DNA of 10,026 bases, from assembly GCA_002782905.1 (NCBI GenBank), contig PFJA01000139.1, positions 1 through 10,026 on the forward strand, given 5' to 3'. Under the pieces are notes generated by a model, which was not told the origin of the DNA, searched no databases, and saw nothing but the letters and a program-made list of their open reading frames with translations. This stretch comes from Lysobacterales bacterium CG_4_10_14_3_um_filter_64_11. Its GTDB lineage: Bacteria > Pseudomonadota > Gammaproteobacteria > Xanthomonadales > Xanthomonadaceae. Shown here piece after piece: positions 7,556-10,026 of this stretch; position 1 is the stretch's first letter, and each line of letters starts with the position of its first letter. Position numbers and translations under genes: made by a program.

Positions 7556-7939
7556 ATGACCAGCGCCACGCCCGCCACCATCAAGGTTGATGTCGCCACC
7601 CGGTTTCTCGATGAGCAATCGGTGCCCGACGACGACCGCTATGTGTTCGCCTACACCATCCGCATCCGCAATGCCGGCCCGCATGCCGCGCAACTGGTTG
7701 CCCGGCATTGGTTGATTACCGATGCCAACGGCCAAGTGCAGGAAGTGCGTGGCGAAGGCGTGGTCGGCGAGCAACCCTGGCTGCTGCCTGGCGAGGAATA
7801 CGAATACACCTCGGGTGCGATATTGGAAACCAGCGTCGGTACCATGCAAGGCAGTTACGAAATGGTCGCCGATGATGGCACCCATTTCCTCACCCCGATC
7901 GCGGCATTCACCTTGAGCGTGCCGAGAACCCTGCACTGA
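7556..7939 (+). CDS. apaG: ApaG family protein
   Basis: ApaG is a small protein with a fibronectin-III-like beta-sandwich fold. It was linked to Co2+ resistance and Mg2+ efflux in Salmonella (hence CorD), but its biochemical role is unsettled. The 127-residue product (E. coli 125) shows the family blocks RYVFAYTIRIRN, RHWLITDANG, VRGEGVVGEQPWLLPGE with the glycine-rich GEGVVG at 66-71, YEYTSGAILET and GTMQGSYEM. The family has no clear catalytic residues. The gene starts after the repeat spacer, so it has its own promoter or depends on read-through from cdd. Its stop and the apaH start share one base (TGATG), the usual apaG-apaH arrangement. In many gammaproteobacteria rsmA (ksgA) lies immediately upstream; here cdd takes that position, so the usual cluster is split. 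Confidence 0.96.
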   Translation: MTSATPATIKVDVATRFLDEQSVPDDDRYVFAYTIRIRNAGPHAAQLVARHWLITDANGQVQEVRGEGVVGEQPWLLPGEEYEYTSGAILETSVGTMQGSYEMVADDGTHFLTPIAAFTLSVPRTLH

Positions 7940-8796
7940 TGGCGACGTATGCAATTGGCGATGTGCAAGGCTGTTACGAGGCGCTGCAACGACTGCTCGA
8001 TGCGCTCAAGCTCGACCCGGCACGCGACCGCCTGTGGTTTTGCGGCGACCTGGTCAATCGCGGCGGTGAGTCGCTGGAAACGCTGCGCCTGATCAAGTCG
8101 TTGACGGATATTTCGACTGTCGTTCTGGGCAATCACGATCTGGCCCTGCTGTCGATCGCCGAGCGTGCACCCGCCGAACAGAACAAGGTCAACGTTGATC
8201 TGCGCCGGGTGTTGCAGGCACCCGACAGCAAGGAACTGATCGACTGGCTGCGGCAACGTCCCTTGCTGCATGCCGACCCTGATCTGGGCTGGATGATGAT
8301 CCATGCCGGTCTGTCGCCGAAGTGGACACTTACCGTGGCGCAGTCCTGCGCGCGCGAAATCGAAGAACGCCTGCGCAGCAGAAACGCCGCCAAACTGCTG
8401 CGCAGCATGTATGGCGATCAGCCAACCTGGGCACCGCAATTGGCCGGCGTCGAACGCCAGCGCGCGATCATCAACGTGTTCACCCGGTTGCGCTATTGCA
8501 GCCCGTCGGGACGAATCGCATTCGAGGAAAAGGGCGCACCCGGCACCCAGAAGCCCGGTCTGTATCCCTGGTTTTCGGTGCCCGGCCACATGCCACGCGA
8601 ATTGAATATCGTGAGCGGCCACTGGAGCACGCTTGGCCTGTTCCAGGGTCTTGGCGTCCATGCCATCGACACCGGTTGTGTCTGGGGCGGACCACTCACC
8701 GCGCTGGAGCTGGCGCCGCGCGGCGAGTTGCCACGCGTCATCCAGGTCAGCGGCCGCGCTGAAGGTCAGGCCGAACTGCGCGCGCGTCGCGCTTGA
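7939..8796 (+). CDS. apaH: Symmetrical bis(5'-nucleosyl)-tetraphosphatase (Ap4A hydrolase)
   Basis: ApaH cleaves diadenosine tetraphosphate symmetrically to two ADP, controlling the alarmone pool and removing Np4A caps from RNA. It is a cytoplasmic, metal-dependent PPP-type metallophosphatase. The 285-residue protein (E. coli 280) shows the phosphoesterase motifs GDVQG (Asp8), GDLVNRG (Asp37, Asn40, Arg41) and GNHD (Asn65, His66), His122 (MMIHAG), MYGD, FTRLRYC, SGHW (His228) and ALDTGC-like AIDTGCVWGG near 242-251. The first motif reads GDVQG where E. coli has GDVHG. From memory, Gln is also found at this place in other ApaH proteins, such as those of Pseudomonas, so activity is not in doubt on this basis alone. 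Start ATG 7939 overlaps the apaG stop by one base. The Arg-rich tail RARRA may be variable. A repeat segment begins about 11 bp after the stop. Confidence 0.96.
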   Translation: MATYAIGDVQGCYEALQRLLDALKLDPARDRLWFCGDLVNRGGESLETLRLIKSLTDISTVVLGNHDLALLSIAERAPAEQNKVNVDLRRVLQAPDSKELIDWLRQRPLLHADPDLGWMMIHAGLSPKWTLTVAQSCAREIEERLRSRNAAKLLRSMYGDQPTWAPQLAGVERQRAIINVFTRLRYCSPSGRIAFEEKGAPGTQKPGLYPWFSVPGHMPRELNIVSGHWSTLGLFQGLGVHAIDTGCVWGGPLTALELAPRGELPRVIQVSGRAEGQAELRARRA

Positions 8797-8807
8797 CGAA
8801 GATACAA

Positions 8808-9041
8808 GGGCACCTCGAAAAACAGTCGCGAGCGGCCTGAGGGCAAGCCGCAAGGAGCGGGTCGCTTCCGCGATGTACTCCCGGGTTTCGCCGCTGCGCG
8901 GCTATAACCTGAGGGGCTACGACAGTGCGGAAAAGCGTGCCGCTGTAGCCCGGGTTGAGGCCACAGGCCGTAACCCGGGAGGTCGCGCGCAGGAGCAGTT
9001 GCCGGATGCGCGGGAGCGCAGCAGGTTTTTTCGCGGTGCTC
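8808..9041. mobile_element. Putative MITE-like element with imperfect terminal inverted repeats
   Basis: GGGCACCTCGAAAAAC at 8808-8823 and GTTTTTTCGCGGTGCTC at 9025-9041 are imperfect inverted repeats; the outer 15 nt match at 13 positions. They bound a 234-bp segment with no plausible gene and a pair of REP hairpins inside. Size, ends and lack of a transposase fit a non-autonomous element. The ends look like those of some IS5-group insertion sequences, but that is from memory and uncertain. No convincing target-site duplication is visible: the left flank ends ACAA and the right flank starts AACT. The right end sits one base away from the stop codon of the convergent nuclease gene. Confidence 0.42.
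8880..8979. repeat. Head-to-head pair of GTAG REP elements (BIME-like), downstream of apaH
   Basis: The right element (8945-8979, plus orientation) has a GTAG head, CCCGGGTT (8949-8956) pairing with AACCCGGG (8972-8979), and GGCC (8959-8962) pairing with GGCC (8966-8969) around ACA. It matches the reverse complement of 7376-7410 at 32 of 35 bases. The left element (8880-8920, minus orientation) keeps CCCGGGTT and a CTAC end but has a decayed second arm. The heads face each other across 24 nt, the same design as at 7376-7464. Confidence 0.8.
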
Positions 9042-10026
9042 TCAACTGATCTGGGCAATTCGCCAGATCGCGGTTGCTTGTGTCGCCATCCAGTTTTGAT
9101 GTGAGGCAACGCGTTCAGGGGTCCACTCGGCATGTTCCGACGCCAACTTCCGGGTGATGGCAAACGCACTGCTTTCGAACATCGCGCGCTTTTCCGGGTA
9201 GGGCGCATTGCCAATATCATTGTTGACGCCGGACTGCAATAACGTTAGGTTCCCGAGCCTGTACGTCAGCGCATCCACCTCTTCATCGCTAAAGGCATCC
9301 CAACCAACCTGCGGGCGCTGGGGCAACACATGTTCGATGTTAAAACGGGCACTGGCGAAATCATGGTCTTGACCGGACAGGTGTCCTTCCAGCGCGCACA
9401 GAATGAAACGGACGACCCGATTGTTGCGCGACTGCGTCGTTCGGATAGCCCGTTCGGCAAACGCAGCACGAAATGTCCGATCATCTGGGTAGATGCTGCG
9501 CAAACCGCCCAAAGCGGCCCCCAACGTAGTGACCTCATTCCTGGCAACCCTCTCGGCTACGGCATTGTAGGCACGCTCCTGCTCGCCGGTACTGAGGCTA
9601 CAGATAATGTTGTAACGCAATGAAATCACCACGCACGCACGCGTCAAACCCGAAAAATCGGTGGTACTGAACACACGCTTGGCAGCGAGCAGCAAGGGGA
9701 AAGGCTGGCGTACCTTGAAGGTCAGCAAATTACTAGCCAAAGTTTTCACCTCTTGCGGCCAGTCGGACGCTTCGGGTGATGTCAGTGCAAGGTAGGCATC
9801 GAGATCCTGCTCCATGTCTCGCAACAACTGGAACACACTTTCACGCGAGCTCACTTGCGCGCGAATCGTCTTGAACAGCTCTGCCTGCCGTGCGAACGAA
9901 TGTCGGCTGTTCCAGTGGACGCGAAGAAAATCGGGAAAGGTTTCGGCGCCAAGGCGGCCGACCATGCCTTCCCAGCGGTCTTCCAGGTTTTTAAGTTCGT
10001 GTTCGTCCTGCTCGCCTCGATCGAGA
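9042..10026 (-). CDS. C-terminal part of a DUF262/DUF1524 (GmrSD-like) HNH nuclease, runs off the right edge
   Basis: The minus-strand frame is open to the window end, so the N terminus is missing; 327 codons are visible and the ATG at 9965 is internal (20 more codons precede it, including NLEDRWEG). Counting ATG 9965 as residue 1, the C-terminal DUF1524 HNH-type domain is clear: FNIEHVLPQ with His212 (about 208-216), YRLGNLTLL with Asn239 (235-243), then NND and NAPYPEKRAMFESSAFAITRKL (N-K-S pattern, about 248-274). The helical part before it (FLRVHWNSRHSF, LFKTIRAQV) resembles DUF262-DUF1524 proteins, in which an off-window DUF262 ParB-like NTPase would come first. GmrSD-type members are type IV restriction enzymes that cut modified phage DNA; this role is inferred. 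Hand-counted GC is about 52% at 9601-9720 against 75% in a deoA stretch (6601-6660), suggesting foreign origin. It converges on apaH. Confidence 0.85.
   Translation of the reverse strand, partial: LDRGEQDEHELKNLEDRWEGMVGRLGAETFPDFLRVHWNSRHSFARQAELFKTIRAQVSSRESVFQLLRDMEQDLDAYLALTSPEASDWPQEVKTLASNLLTFKVRQPFPLLLAAKRVFSTTDFSGLTRACVVISLRYNIICSLSTGEQERAYNAVAERVARNEVTTLGAALGGLRSIYPDDRTFRAAFAERAIRTTQSRNNRVVRFILCALEGHLSGQDHDFASARFNIEHVLPQRPQVGWDAFSDEEVDALTYRLGNLTLLQSGVNNDIGNAPYPEKRAMFESSAFAITRKLASEHAEWTPERVASHQNWMATQATAIWRIAQIS

Noticed and set aside
9008..9031. GCGC-GGGA-GCGC stem followed by six T as an intrinsic terminator for apaH
   Set aside because: The stem is only 4 bp and is separated from the T run by six bases. 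The T run is better explained as part of the right inverted-repeat end at 9025-9041.
9330..9623. A 97-codon plus-strand open frame inside the nuclease gene
   Set aside because: It is opposite the DUF1524 domain, where the minus frame has clear motifs, and shows no features of its own.

Overview
The window looks like a high-GC gammaproteobacterial chromosome, most likely Xanthomonadales (Xanthomonadaceae or Rhodanobacteraceae). This is an inference from three things: strong GC bias at third codon positions, the apaG-apaH pair, and intergenic palindromic repeats that begin with GTAG, of the kind described in Stenotrophomonas and relatives. No species can be named from the sequence alone. Eight of the nine genes lie on the plus strand; the last is on the minus strand and runs off the right edge.

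Positions 1-7301 hold an almost complete deoxynucleoside salvage and catabolism locus in two blocks. Block one is deoB (phosphopentomutase, lacking only about its first two codons) and deoD (purine nucleoside phosphorylase), overlapping by ATGA. About 280 bp of hairpin-rich DNA follows, with a plausible sigma-70-type promoter at 2114-2143. Block two is deoC (deoxyribose-phosphate aldolase of the long, animal-DERA-like form), a 799-residue two-domain aldehyde dehydrogenase of ALDH16 type, deoA (thymidine phosphorylase) and cdd (cytidine deaminase). Within this block genes overlap by 4 and 11 bp or are 9 bp apart. Together: Cdd deaminates (deoxy)cytidine, DeoA and DeoD release (deoxy)ribose-1-phosphate, DeoB makes the 5-phosphate, DeoC splits deoxyribose-5-phosphate into glyceraldehyde-3-phosphate and acetaldehyde, and the aldehyde dehydrogenase probably turns the acetaldehyde into acetate.

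Positions 7302-7555 are a repeat-rich spacer with GTAG palindromes (REP-like). One of these overlaps and supplies the stop codon of cdd. Positions 7556-8796 hold apaG and apaH (diadenosine tetraphosphatase), overlapping by one base; apaG may be read from a leaderless transcript. Positions 8797-9041 hold a second head-to-head REP pair inside a segment bounded by imperfect inverted repeats, so it may be a small non-autonomous mobile element.

From 9042 to the right edge, on the minus strand, is the C-terminal part of a protein with a DUF1524 HNH nuclease domain, as in DUF262/DUF1524 (GmrSD-like) defence nucleases. Its base composition is clearly less GC-rich than the metabolic genes, so the right edge may be the start of an accessory or defence region. 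The points most worth following up are the ALDH16-type enzyme in a deo operon, the paired REP elements and the putative mobile element touching the nuclease gene's stop codon.
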